Origin: Vibrio sp. VB16
GTDB lineage: Bacteria > Pseudomonadota > Gammaproteobacteria > Enterobacterales > Vibrionaceae
Reading direction: 5' to 3'
Length of the DNA stretch: 64,000 nucleotides
Assembly (NCBI RefSeq): GCF_015594925.2
Contig: NZ_CP087591.1
Span: forward strand, 744,001-808,000
Below, one piece after another: positions 51,637-59,007 of the stretch. Each line of letters opens with the position of its first letter. The stretch's first letter is position 1. The notes under the pieces are model-generated. The model searched no databases and was not told the origin of the DNA. It saw only the letters and a list, made by a program, of their open reading frames with translations. A program made the translations under genes and the position numbers.

Positions 51637-52314
51637 TCATTCTGGGTTATTGCTCTTTAGCGCTGTATTCATTCTCTGTTGTAACCTATCACCTGTTGTT
51701 TTCCATGCATTCACATTGTCATACAGGTTTTTTTCCCAAGCCATAATATGTTCAAACTGAGCAAATGGCGCGTGACTACGAGACATCTGACTCAATGCCA
51801 CCGCTAAATCAAAATCAGCTAATGTCACATGATCACCGACAACAAACGCCCTACCCTCTAAGTGATTGTTTAATATGTTACCGTGACGTTTCAACAAATT
51901 ATCCGCCTCGATTAAACGTGAGTCATTCGCTTGATTCCCCATTAATGGAGCAACGACATTTTCTTCAAAGTAAATGGGAGCCGCCTGACGAAAATGTTCT
52001 GCCGCCCAAAACATCCATTTAAGAACCTGCATACGTGAGTTATTTGGTAGCAGCTCTGAATCACCATATTGCTCACACAGATACAACATGATGGCGGCCG
52101 CCTCTGATAAGATAATTTCACCTTGAACAGGGTCGTCGACCACAATAACTGGAACCATACCGGTAGGATTGATCTTCAGAAACTCCGGTTGTTGTCCCCC
52201 ACCAGCAAGCAGATCAACAAAGATTTCTTCGACATCGATATTAAGATGGTTTATGACGGCACTTACTCTTCGACAACTACCAGAACCCGGATCTGCATAA
52301 AATTTTATAGACAT
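51637..52314 (-). CDS. glutathione S-transferase
   Basis: This is a 225-residue cytosolic GST. The N-terminal thioredoxin-like domain shows YADPGSGSCRRVSAVINHL (a serine/cysteine active-site region) and the glutathione-binding NPTGMVPVIVVD and LSEAAAIMLYLCEQY motifs. The C-terminal helical domain contains the FVVGDHVTLADFDLAVAL capping motif. The class is beta/theta-like. The substrate is unknown. It is divergent from a LysR regulator, with paired TGCATAA-W-TGCA sites between, so regulated expression is likely. Confidence 0.9.
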   Translation of the reverse strand: MSIKFYADPGSGSCRRVSAVINHLNIDVEEIFVDLLAGGGQQPEFLKINPTGMVPVIVVDDPVQGEIILSEAAAIMLYLCEQYGDSELLPNNSRMQVLKWMFWAAEHFRQAAPIYFEENVVAPLMGNQANDSRLIEADNLLKRHGNILNNHLEGRAFVVGDHVTLADFDLAVALSQMSRSHAPFAQFEHIMAWEKNLYDNVNAWKTTGDRLQQRMNTALKSNNPE

Positions 52315-52421
52315 AGTTTAATCCTTTTGATGATTTAAAAACTGACAATAACTTTGCCAAATTGGTCATTAGACTCAAGAAGGGTAAAAGCTGAGATTAT
52401 CTGCTAAGTCATTCTATAGAG

Positions 52422-52475
52422 TTGCATAATTGCATCATAGTACGTAATCTTGCGATTAGTAGATGCATAAATGCA
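52422..52475. promoter_or_regulatory. paired dyad sites between GST and LysR genes
   Basis: Two near-identical dyads, TTGCATAATTGCAT (52422-52435) and ATGCATAAATGCA (52463-52475), lie 41 bases apart, about four helical turns, in the divergent gap. This is the usual layout of a LysR-type recognition and activation site pair. Confidence 0.6.
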
Positions 52476-52535
52476 CCCACTGTAATCCAGCTAATCACTT
52501 AAAAATAAATACTTTGAGATAAGGAACGGGTGTAC

Positions 52536-53426
52536 ATGAATTGGGACGACATGAAAGTATTCTTGGCGATTGCGAATATGGGAAGCTTGAAGAAAGCGGC
52601 ATCACGAATGCAAATTCATCACACCTCAGTGGCAAGGCGCATAAAAAAATTTGAAGATGACTTAGGGATGAAACTATTTGATCGCCGATCCGCTGGCTAT
52701 TCGTTAACTCAAGCGGGTGAATCGCTATATCGCTCCGCACAGCTGATCAATCAGGAATTTAATACGATAGAAACAGAATTAGCAGGCAAGGATATTCGAC
52801 TAGAAGGTGATATCTGCTTAACCATCCCCCATGGATTTGCATTACATTTATTAATGCCCGATATACACACGTTTATAGAACTCTACCCAAACGTTAATCT
52901 TAAAATTCACATGGCCTATACCATGAGCGATCTTGCAAACCGTGAAGCAGATGTGGCGGTAAGATTCGTTAACAACCCAGCAGATTCACTTTCGGGTAGG
53001 CGAGTCGCAAAAGTTCATTGGGCCGCGTATGCTAGCGACCACTACCTTGCTATGCACGACTTAGTAAACGAACCTGAAACCTGCCATTGGCTTGGCTGGG
53101 GGAGTGCTGACCGTCACCTCAGTTGGGCTTGGAAAGCAAACTATCCTGATATTCCCGTTAAAGGGGATCTATATTCAGATGTGCTTCAACTTGAAGCGAT
53201 TAGACAAAACATGGGCATTGCATCATTGCCTTGTTTCATTGGTGATAACACTGAAGGGATTCGTCGTATATCCAACGTAGACCCAGTGGCTAGAGATTGG
53301 ATATGGATATTAGCCCACAAAGATATGGCAGCCAACGCGAGGGTGAGAGTCTTAATTGATTTTCTCTGCAAGTCATTAAAAAAACATATAGCAAGTATAG
53401 AAGGAACATCCTATATGTTGCCCTAA
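52536..53426 (+). CDS. LysR-family regulator, probably of the GST gene
   Basis: This is a LysR-type transcription regulator of about 296 residues. The N-terminal winged helix-turn-helix reads LAIANMGSLKKAASRMQIHHTSVARRIKKFEDDLGMKLFDR. The rest is a substrate-binding-like effector domain (about 95-290). The ATG at 52536, ten bases after AAGGA, is preferred; a GTG two codons earlier is possible. Its divergent partner is the GST gene and the gap has paired dyads, so control of that gene and itself is likely. It stops two bases from the stop of a second, convergent LysR gene. The inducer is unknown. Confidence 0.88.
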   Translation: MNWDDMKVFLAIANMGSLKKAASRMQIHHTSVARRIKKFEDDLGMKLFDRRSAGYSLTQAGESLYRSAQLINQEFNTIETELAGKDIRLEGDICLTIPHGFALHLLMPDIHTFIELYPNVNLKIHMAYTMSDLANREADVAVRFVNNPADSLSGRRVAKVHWAAYASDHYLAMHDLVNEPETCHWLGWGSADRHLSWAWKANYPDIPVKGDLYSDVLQLEAIRQNMGIASLPCFIGDNTEGIRRISNVDPVARDWIWILAHKDMAANARVRVLIDFLCKSLKKHIASIEGTSYMLP

Positions 53427-53428
53427 CT

Positions 53429-54322
53429 CTATAAGATGAAGCTCTCGTTTAGTGCCGCGATAAACGCCTTCAGAACGGGACTAATCCATTTATCTTTGTG
53501 CGTAATCAATTGCAATTGAATACGCTTATCAAACCCTTGTCGCACATCAAGCTGTCTTAACTTCCCCGACATAATATCCGCTTCGACCGAAATTTTGGGC
53601 AAGAAGGAAATACCCATATTGTTCTTTACACACTCTTTTATAGCCTCTGCATTATCAAACCACATAACAGGATCCAACTTGTGGCCTAGCTTCGAAAACT
53701 CATGGGTGATAACAGCACGGTAACCACAGGTAGGTTCCGTGAGAATAAAATTCTCATCTTTCAGATCGCTTAGCTCTAATAATCGACGATTGGCCAGAGG
53801 GTGATTGTTATGGCAGACAAAGACTAACTCTTCTTCTCGTAATGCCGTCATATTGAATTCAGGGTCGCTAAAATTTTCTTCCATAACCATGACAAGATCG
53901 ATGTTACCCACTTTTAGCTCTGTTAATGCGCGGGCGCTACCGAAGTGGGCTCGAAGCTTAAAGTTAACTTGGGGGTGTTGATCTCGAAACTGAGCCAACA
54001 CCTGTGGTAGGTGGTAAACACAGATAGTATTTGGCGCGTAAATATTGAGTTCACCGCAAATTTTCGTGGTGCTTTTTAACGATTCAATAAACTCCTCTTC
54101 GATAGCCATAAAACGGTTAGCGTATTGGAGCACACTTTTTCCAGCGTCAGTCAGCACCACTTTTTTACCCAAACGATCAAACAGCGTTAAACGCAGTTCG
54201 TTCTCCAGTGTACGGATTTGTGCGGATACAGTGGACTGGGCAAAATTTAACTCTACCGCGGTTTTAGAAAAACTCAGGTTACGGGCGATAGAGCGAAAAG
54301 TTCTTAGTTGTTTAGTGTCCAT
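53429..54322 (-). CDS. LysR-family regulator, probably of the phzF-like gene
   Basis: This is a LysR-type regulator of 297 residues. The N-terminal helix-turn-helix reads FRSIARNLSFSKTAVELNFAQSTVSAQIRTLENELRLTLFDR. An effector-binding domain (about 90-290) follows, including NHPLANRRLLELSDL. It is divergent from the PhzF-family gene with 113 bases between, in which inverted repeats of ATCGA/TCGAT type are seen, so it most likely controls that gene. It is convergent with the other LysR gene with only two bases between stops. The effector is unknown. Confidence 0.9.
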   Translation of the reverse strand: MDTKQLRTFRSIARNLSFSKTAVELNFAQSTVSAQIRTLENELRLTLFDRLGKKVVLTDAGKSVLQYANRFMAIEEEFIESLKSTTKICGELNIYAPNTICVYHLPQVLAQFRDQHPQVNFKLRAHFGSARALTELKVGNIDLVMVMEENFSDPEFNMTALREEELVFVCHNNHPLANRRLLELSDLKDENFILTEPTCGYRAVITHEFSKLGHKLDPVMWFDNAEAIKECVKNNMGISFLPKISVEADIMSGKLRQLDVRQGFDKRIQLQLITHKDKWISPVLKAFIAALNESFIL

Positions 54323-54333
54323 GTGCTCCTACT

Positions 54334-54361
54334 ATCGACAATTTCGATTAATGATATCGAA
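54334..54361. promoter_or_regulatory. overlapping dyads between LysR and phzF-like genes
   Basis: ATCGA-N5-TCGAT (54334-54348) has a LysR-box-like T-N11-A form. TTCGAT-N7-ATCGAA (54343-54361) overlaps it. Both lie 12-39 bases upstream of the LysR start and so could mediate autoregulation and divergent control. Confidence 0.55.
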
Positions 54362-54435
54362 TATATTCGTTTTACACGATATTAAGATTCTAATATATTT
54401 TATGCAAGTACACAAAATGAATTGCAGAGGCAATA

Positions 54436-55329
54436 ATGATTGAAGCAGTTAACGAAGTATCGGTAATGGAAGTGAAAGCATTCACTTTTAAAGGCGTTGG
54501 TGGTAACCCAGCTGGCGTGGTACTCAACGCAGATCAATACAGTCAAGAGCAGAAACAAGAAATCGCGAGGCTCGCTGAGTATGCTGAAACCGCTTTTGTT
54601 TCCCATTCACAAATCGCCGATCGTAAACTGGAGTTTTTCACTCCCAATAGACAGATTGCCCATTGTGGCCACGCGACCGTCGCGACCTTTTCTTATCTGT
54701 CGCAAAGTAACGAACTGAACAAGCGGTATGCAACTAAAGAAACCATCGACGGAACAAGAGATATTATCCTGCAAGATGGGATGGCATTTATGGAACAAAA
54801 ACCTCAATTTTATACCGAGCTAGACGATGACGAGGTTTTGGCTGTCATGACATCCCTGTCCTTAAACCTTGATGACTTGAAAACAGGGTATCGCCCTATG
54901 GTGTCCAACACAGGGAATTCTTTTATTGTCATTCCGCTTAAGAACAATCTCATATTGCAAGCAATCAACACTAACTTAGATGCTATAAATAGGATTAGTG
55001 AGAAGTTTAACCTCGTCGGTTTTTATGCCTTCACCACTGATGCCGTGGAACCTGATCACGATATCTCTGCGCGCATGTTTGCGCCACTTTACGCCATTCC
55101 TGAAGAGTCGGCTACTGGCATGGCTGCAGGCAGTTTAGCCGCCTATCTATTTGACCATATGAATTTCAAAGTACCGCAAATAGTGATCGAACAAGGTTAT
55201 TTCATGACGCCCGCGTCAAAAAGTGAAATCATTGTCAATTTGATCGTTGAGGAAGAGAAACTTACCCAAATAATGGCAGGAGGCCGTGCGAATGTTGGCA
55301 AAGTAAAGAAAGTAAAACTGTTATTTTAA
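54436..55329 (+). CDS. PhzF-family isomerase/epimerase-like protein
   Basis: This 297-residue cytoplasmic protein has the PhzF / diaminopimelate-epimerase-like fold. Seen are the N-terminal KAFTFKGVGGNPAGVVL, the YAETAFVS segment with the catalytic glutamate position of PhzF enzymes, FFTPNRQIAHCGHATVATF and the C-terminal EESATGMAAGSLAAYLF. A phenazine cluster is absent, so this is one of the many PhzF paralogues of unknown substrate. It starts at 54436 after the GAGGCAA ribosome site and is divergent from a LysR regulator. Confidence 0.9.
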   Translation: MIEAVNEVSVMEVKAFTFKGVGGNPAGVVLNADQYSQEQKQEIARLAEYAETAFVSHSQIADRKLEFFTPNRQIAHCGHATVATFSYLSQSNELNKRYATKETIDGTRDIILQDGMAFMEQKPQFYTELDDDEVLAVMTSLSLNLDDLKTGYRPMVSNTGNSFIVIPLKNNLILQAINTNLDAINRISEKFNLVGFYAFTTDAVEPDHDISARMFAPLYAIPEESATGMAAGSLAAYLFDHMNFKVPQIVIEQGYFMTPASKSEIIVNLIVEEEKLTQIMAGGRANVGKVKKVKLLF

Positions 55330-55444
55330 GCGGGTACATGCTCAATGCTAACGAAAATTTTCTACGGATGAATAGAGTGACGTTTATGCGAATGTCCTTA
55401 TTCTTTGAACAGTTCCCTCTATTTACAGTGTAAAGCTTTCTACA

Positions 55445-55477
55445 AATTTGAGCACCATAAGTGACGGTGCTCAAATT
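55445..55477. terminator. hairpin between the convergent phzF-like and chemoreceptor genes
   Basis: A perfect 12-base stem (AATTTGAGCACC at 55445-55456 with its complement at 55466-55477) closes a nine-base loop. T-rich flanks are short, so termination in either direction is likely but may be incomplete. Confidence 0.65.
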
Positions 55478-55507
55478 ATTCTCTACTTACAAAAAGTACA
55501 TTTTCTG

Positions 55508-57364
55508 CTACAACTTAAATTTATTAATCAGTTGGTTAAGCTGTAAAGTCATCTGTACCAATTCCTTATTAGCAACAGATAATTGTTCCATTCCCGTTGC
55601 CGATTCCACACAAACTTGATTGATGTCAGCCATATGATGGCCAATTTCATTACTTGTTTGGCTCTGTTGCTCCGTCGCCACCGAGATTTGATTATTCATG
55701 TCAGTGACAACGTCAACGGACTGGGTAATATGCATTAACGCATCGTGGGCTAATGTTGCTTGATGTACGGTACTATTCGCCTGTTTTTCATTATTCGCCA
55801 TAACCTTAGTCGCGCTTTGCGCGTCAATCTGAATACTGTCAGTAATGGTTGATATTTCTTTCGTTGCATCCTGAGTTCTCATTGCAAGCGTTCTGACTTC
55901 ATCCGCCACAACAGCAAACCCGCGGCCAGACTCACCAGCTCGAGCGGCTTCGATGGCAGCATTAAGTGCGAGTAGATTGGTTTGAGCTGCAATTTCTTGA
56001 ATAACCGTCAATACGCCTCCAATATCGTTACTATGAGTAACCAGTTTTTTGATGATATTCGTTGTACCGCCAACATCCTTCGCTAATTCAGTTACATTGT
56101 TGATACTGAGATCAGACGCCTCACATCCTTGAGAAACGTCATGACGAGCTTGCACAGCTGCTGCTTCCGCCTGCGTTGAGTTAAGCGTTATATCCTGTAC
56201 AGTGACATTCATTTCTTCAATGGAAGCTGAAATCTGACTTATATCTTGTTGTTGTTTGTATACACCGGCTTGAGCTTGATCCATCACAACCGACATTTCT
56301 TCCGAGGTAGAGGCAAGTTGCTCAGTAGATTTTGCAACCGTACTTACCGTATGATGAATTTTACTAACAAATACATTAAAAGCTCGTCCTAGTTCTGCAA
56401 TTTCATCGTTCCCGTTTGTATCAAGTTTTACTCGTAGGTCCCCTTCCCCCTCAGCAATATCATTCATGGTCAGAATTACAATTTTTAGGCGGCTGGAGAT
56501 CTTAATGGCGATAAAGATCACTAACAAAGCAATAACCAGAGTTATTCCTAAACTCAGCGAAATAAGAATCAATTTTGTTTCCTTTTGAACCGCTGCAATC
56601 TTACCTTTTAATACTTCGACTTCTTCTGATAGTAGTGACTCACTCTGCTTAACTGCGCGGCGTAACGCTCCTATAATGCCTTCGTTTTCAGTCAATCCTT
56701 TTTGTTTTGATAGCGAAACAAATAGATTAAAGGCGTCTCTATAAACTTTTAAACTAGAAGTGAGTTCGATGTTTTCACTGTTAGTTGAATCTACATCGGC
56801 CGCCATCTTAGTCAACTGATGATTAAATTGAGTTGCATAGTTTTCATCAAGACGCAGCATAAAGTCCTTTTCATAACCGCGTAATAAAAGCAGTTGTATC
56901 TCTAAAGACTTGTTATTTTTCTCCTGCGTAATACTTTGGATAGTATGTGCAGCTTCTCTTAAAGAACCATACGCCCCGTCTTTTTCATTTAGACCTATTT
57001 CTTGTTGGATACTCACCAACTTATGAAACTCGTTGTCGTATTTATCAAATGTGGAGGTCAACGAGGACAAATTAGAATTCGGAATGTCAGCCTCTACTAG
57101 CATTTGTTCCAATAGGTCTATTTTAGTATGAAGAATTTCTAGATTATTTTGGAATTTGTCACGATAACTAAGATCTTTTCGTGACATAAAATCTTTTTCA
57201 TTTTTTCGCAACATCAACATATTCACTTCAATATTGACGACTTGTTTAGAGGTTTCGATGGCACCTTCAATCTTTTGTACTAAGTGTTGGGTGCTGAATA
57301 TTAGAATCGCCATCCCAACAACCAACAGCCCTACTATTGAGCAAAGCATTTTCTTAATTGACAC
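55508..57364 (-). CDS. methyl-accepting chemotaxis protein with HBM-type sensor
   Basis: This is a transmembrane chemoreceptor of 618 residues. A first membrane segment (about 7-27) is followed by a helical periplasmic sensor of about 240 residues. It has two related halves, each with an EKDFM-R motif (RKNEKDFMSRKDL and RGYEKDFMLRLDE), which is the bimodular HBM pattern. A second membrane segment (about 268-290), a HAMP domain (AEGEGDLRVKLDTNGNDEIAEL) and the signalling domain with tip AQTNLLALNAAIEAARAGE follow. HBM receptors often bind organic acids; the ligand here is unknown. Confidence 0.92.
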   Translation of the reverse strand: MSIKKMLCSIVGLLVVGMAILIFSTQHLVQKIEGAIETSKQVVNIEVNMLMLRKNEKDFMSRKDLSYRDKFQNNLEILHTKIDLLEQMLVEADIPNSNLSSLTSTFDKYDNEFHKLVSIQQEIGLNEKDGAYGSLREAAHTIQSITQEKNNKSLEIQLLLLRGYEKDFMLRLDENYATQFNHQLTKMAADVDSTNSENIELTSSLKVYRDAFNLFVSLSKQKGLTENEGIIGALRRAVKQSESLLSEEVEVLKGKIAAVQKETKLILISLSLGITLVIALLVIFIAIKISSRLKIVILTMNDIAEGEGDLRVKLDTNGNDEIAELGRAFNVFVSKIHHTVSTVAKSTEQLASTSEEMSVVMDQAQAGVYKQQQDISQISASIEEMNVTVQDITLNSTQAEAAAVQARHDVSQGCEASDLSINNVTELAKDVGGTTNIIKKLVTHSNDIGGVLTVIQEIAAQTNLLALNAAIEAARAGESGRGFAVVADEVRTLAMRTQDATKEISTITDSIQIDAQSATKVMANNEKQANSTVHQATLAHDALMHITQSVDVVTDMNNQISVATEQQSQTSNEIGHHMADINQVCVESATGMEQLSVANKELVQMTLQLNQLINKFKL

Positions 57365-57716
57365 TGTGTAATCCTACTATAAATAGACATTTTTGACGTA
57401 TAGCTAGCTAGCCACACCTAGCTATATCCCTGATTTTATTGTGGATAATATATCGAATAGTCGTTCATATGAAAGGAAATTATGGGAGTTTTCGAATACT
57501 CCGAAAGCAATCGATTGCTTTTTTGGTGTGGTAATTACATTAGCAAAACTAAAGTTGTTATTGATAGAAAGTTAAATCTACTTACAAAGCTGTACAAACA
57601 AAAAAAGAGAACTATCTATATGACAATTCTCTTTTTATTCCCTTAGAGGATCCATTTACAGTGTAAAGTGAATTCCATCAAGAAAAACACCCTATTGTCA
57701 TTTTCGGAGTTAGCCA
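57365..57716. other. gene-free gap with hairpins, possible small RNA
   Basis: Three structures are seen. ATAGCTAG/CTAGCTAT (57400-57425) lies upstream of the chemoreceptor. The palindrome AAAGCAATCGATTGCTTT (57504-57521) is followed by T, with a GGAGT/ACTCC stem before it, and looks like an intrinsic terminator on the plus strand. AAAAAGAGAA/TTCTCTTTTT (57602-57636) is a two-way terminator that may end Lrp transcripts. No gene ends before the second, so a short plus-strand RNA is possible. A dyad TTTACA-N-TGTAAA lies at 57655-57667. Confidence 0.4.
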
Positions 57717-57911
57717 ATGTACGTTCGTACCAAAGCAATCATCATCTCAGCACTGTTACTTCCATTTTCAGCCCTTGCCGGGGAAGCCAACATTATAGAT
57801 GTGCAGGTGAGTAAAACGAGCAAGGATACCTATAGATTTGATGTTACGGTTCGAGCACATGACTTTATCCACCAGTACGGAGGTAAAACCATCACTGTCG
57901 ATCTTCCATAA
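57717..57911 (+). CDS. small exported protein, apparently an internally deleted family member
   Basis: This 64-residue protein has a clear signal peptide (about 1-21, ending ALAGEA) and a good GGAG ribosome site. The mature part reads as the N-terminal strands of a small periplasmic family (IIDVQVSKTSKDTYRFDVTVR), joined directly to that family's C-terminus (AHDFIHQYGGKTITVDLP). Members I recall are about 110-120 residues, with a middle block containing a TGWDHYA-like motif that is missing here. An in-frame deletion of about 50 residues between two similar VTVR segments would explain this. Whether the product is functional is unknown. Confidence 0.6.
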   Translation: MYVRTKAIIISALLLPFSALAGEANIIDVQVSKTSKDTYRFDVTVRAHDFIHQYGGKTITVDLP

Positions 57912-57933
57912 AAACGATATTGCTTGTTTAATA

Positions 57934-58416
57934 CTATTCCGAAGTGATCATATCAGCATTGACGCCGAAACTATCTTTGTGGTCACCTATGACAACTTCA
58001 CTACGAGTTTGTATAACACCGGGTAAAGTACCTAGCTTCTGAGACATGAAAACTTGATACGTTTTCATGTTCTTAACTCGAATCTTAATCATTGCATCAA
58101 AATCGCCTGATAGTGAATAACACTCTTCTATTTCAGGCATCAAATTGACCGCTTTGGCAAACCTATCAAATATAGAAAAACTTGATTGGTCTAAACGTAT
58201 ATGTATAAAGACCTGCACGTCTAAACCAAGTTTTTCTGCACTAATTTCTGCGTGATAGCCTTTAATAAAACCTTCTTTTTCAAGGCGTTTAACTCTATCG
58301 GAACATGGTGAGGTTGTTAAATGGACTTGTTTCGCCAATTCGACCATTGAGAGGCGACCTTTTTTATGCAAGATACGCAATATTTCGCGATCGGTTCTAT
58401 CTAAGTTTTGAGCCAT
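57934..58416 (-). CDS. Lrp/AsnC-family regulator
   Basis: This is a feast/famine transcription regulator of about 160 residues. The N-terminal helix-turn-helix reads LDRTDREILRILHKKGRLSM and TTSPCSDRVKRLEKEGFIKGY. The C-terminal RAM domain (about 70-145) binds amino acids in the family. I place the start at the ATG at 58416; a TTG four codons earlier (58428) is an alternative. It is not Lrp itself, which is more basic and better conserved. It lies two genes from the put operon, so proline-linked control is possible but not shown. Confidence 0.88.
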   Translation of the reverse strand: MAQNLDRTDREILRILHKKGRLSMVELAKQVHLTTSPCSDRVKRLEKEGFIKGYHAEISAEKLGLDVQVFIHIRLDQSSFSIFDRFAKAVNLMPEIEECYSLSGDFDAMIKIRVKNMKTYQVFMSQKLGTLPGVIQTRSEVVIGDHKDSFGVNADMITSE

Positions 58417-58489
58417 ATCCTTGCTCAACCTTCTTCATCCAAGAATTCATCCATTCAATATAAAGATTTTCCTTAGAAACAAAAGAAAA

Positions 58490-58517
58490 AAATCCAGATA
58501 ACTCGTTATCTGGATTT
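58490..58517 (-). terminator. terminator of the zinc-ribbon gene
   Basis: A perfect 13-base stem (58490-58502 with 58505-58517) has a two-base loop and is followed on the minus strand by a run of T. It separates the zinc-ribbon gene from the Lrp gene. Confidence 0.9.
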
Positions 58518-58559
58518 TCTTATCTATTCTGTAATATCTAAACATCGAATCTTATGATA

Positions 58560-58811
58560 TCAATTCAGGCTCACCTGAGTTGTTGTATTCATTTTGGTTC
58601 CGCTCATATCACTTTCTAGTTTTATGTGTTGGCAATTGCACTCCCTGCAAAACAGTTGTGCTTTCATATCACAGTAATGATTGCCACGGAATATCTGTCC
58701 GATAGAATTGAAAAACTGCCCAATAGATGAATCAGGAACGATCTCGTTTCTGCACATTATTGATTTATGGGCGGTTGTTCTTTTACATGCGGAACAGTAC
58801 AAATCTGGCAT
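58560..58811 (-). CDS. small zinc-ribbon-like protein
   Basis: This 83-residue cytoplasmic protein has two CxxC knuckles, CSAC at residues 6-9 and CREC near residue 55, which suit a single zinc site. Additional Cys and His residues lie between. The ribosome site AGGAA stands ahead of the ATG at 58811 and a strong terminator follows, so it looks like a real single-gene unit. I do not recognise a named family. A role as a nucleic-acid or protein-binding ribbon is only a guess. Confidence 0.65.
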   Translation of the reverse strand: MPDLYCSACKRTTAHKSIMCRNEIVPDSSIGQFFNSIGQIFRGNHYCDMKAQLFCRECNCQHIKLESDMSGTKMNTTTQVSLN

Positions 58812-58942
58812 GGTCGATTCCTAAAATCTAAACTTATGAATGAGTTATAAAAAGCGAATCAATAGTAAACCTAAAAAGTCCAGATTTATTAGATTAATGT
58901 AAAAACTTTAAAATTATTTTCAATATGTAAGAATTTGATCAC

Positions 58943-58969
58943 AAAAAAAGGGCAGACTACTCTGCCCTT
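58943..58969 (-). terminator. put operon terminator
   Basis: On the minus strand AAGGGCAGA and TCTGCCCTT (58961-58969 and 58948-58956) form a nine-base stem with a GTAG loop, followed by seven T. It ends the putA-CTD-putP operon. Confidence 0.92.
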
Positions 58970-59007
58970 CTACTTCTCATTTTTACGATGTTTGAGCTAG
59001 ATCAAAT

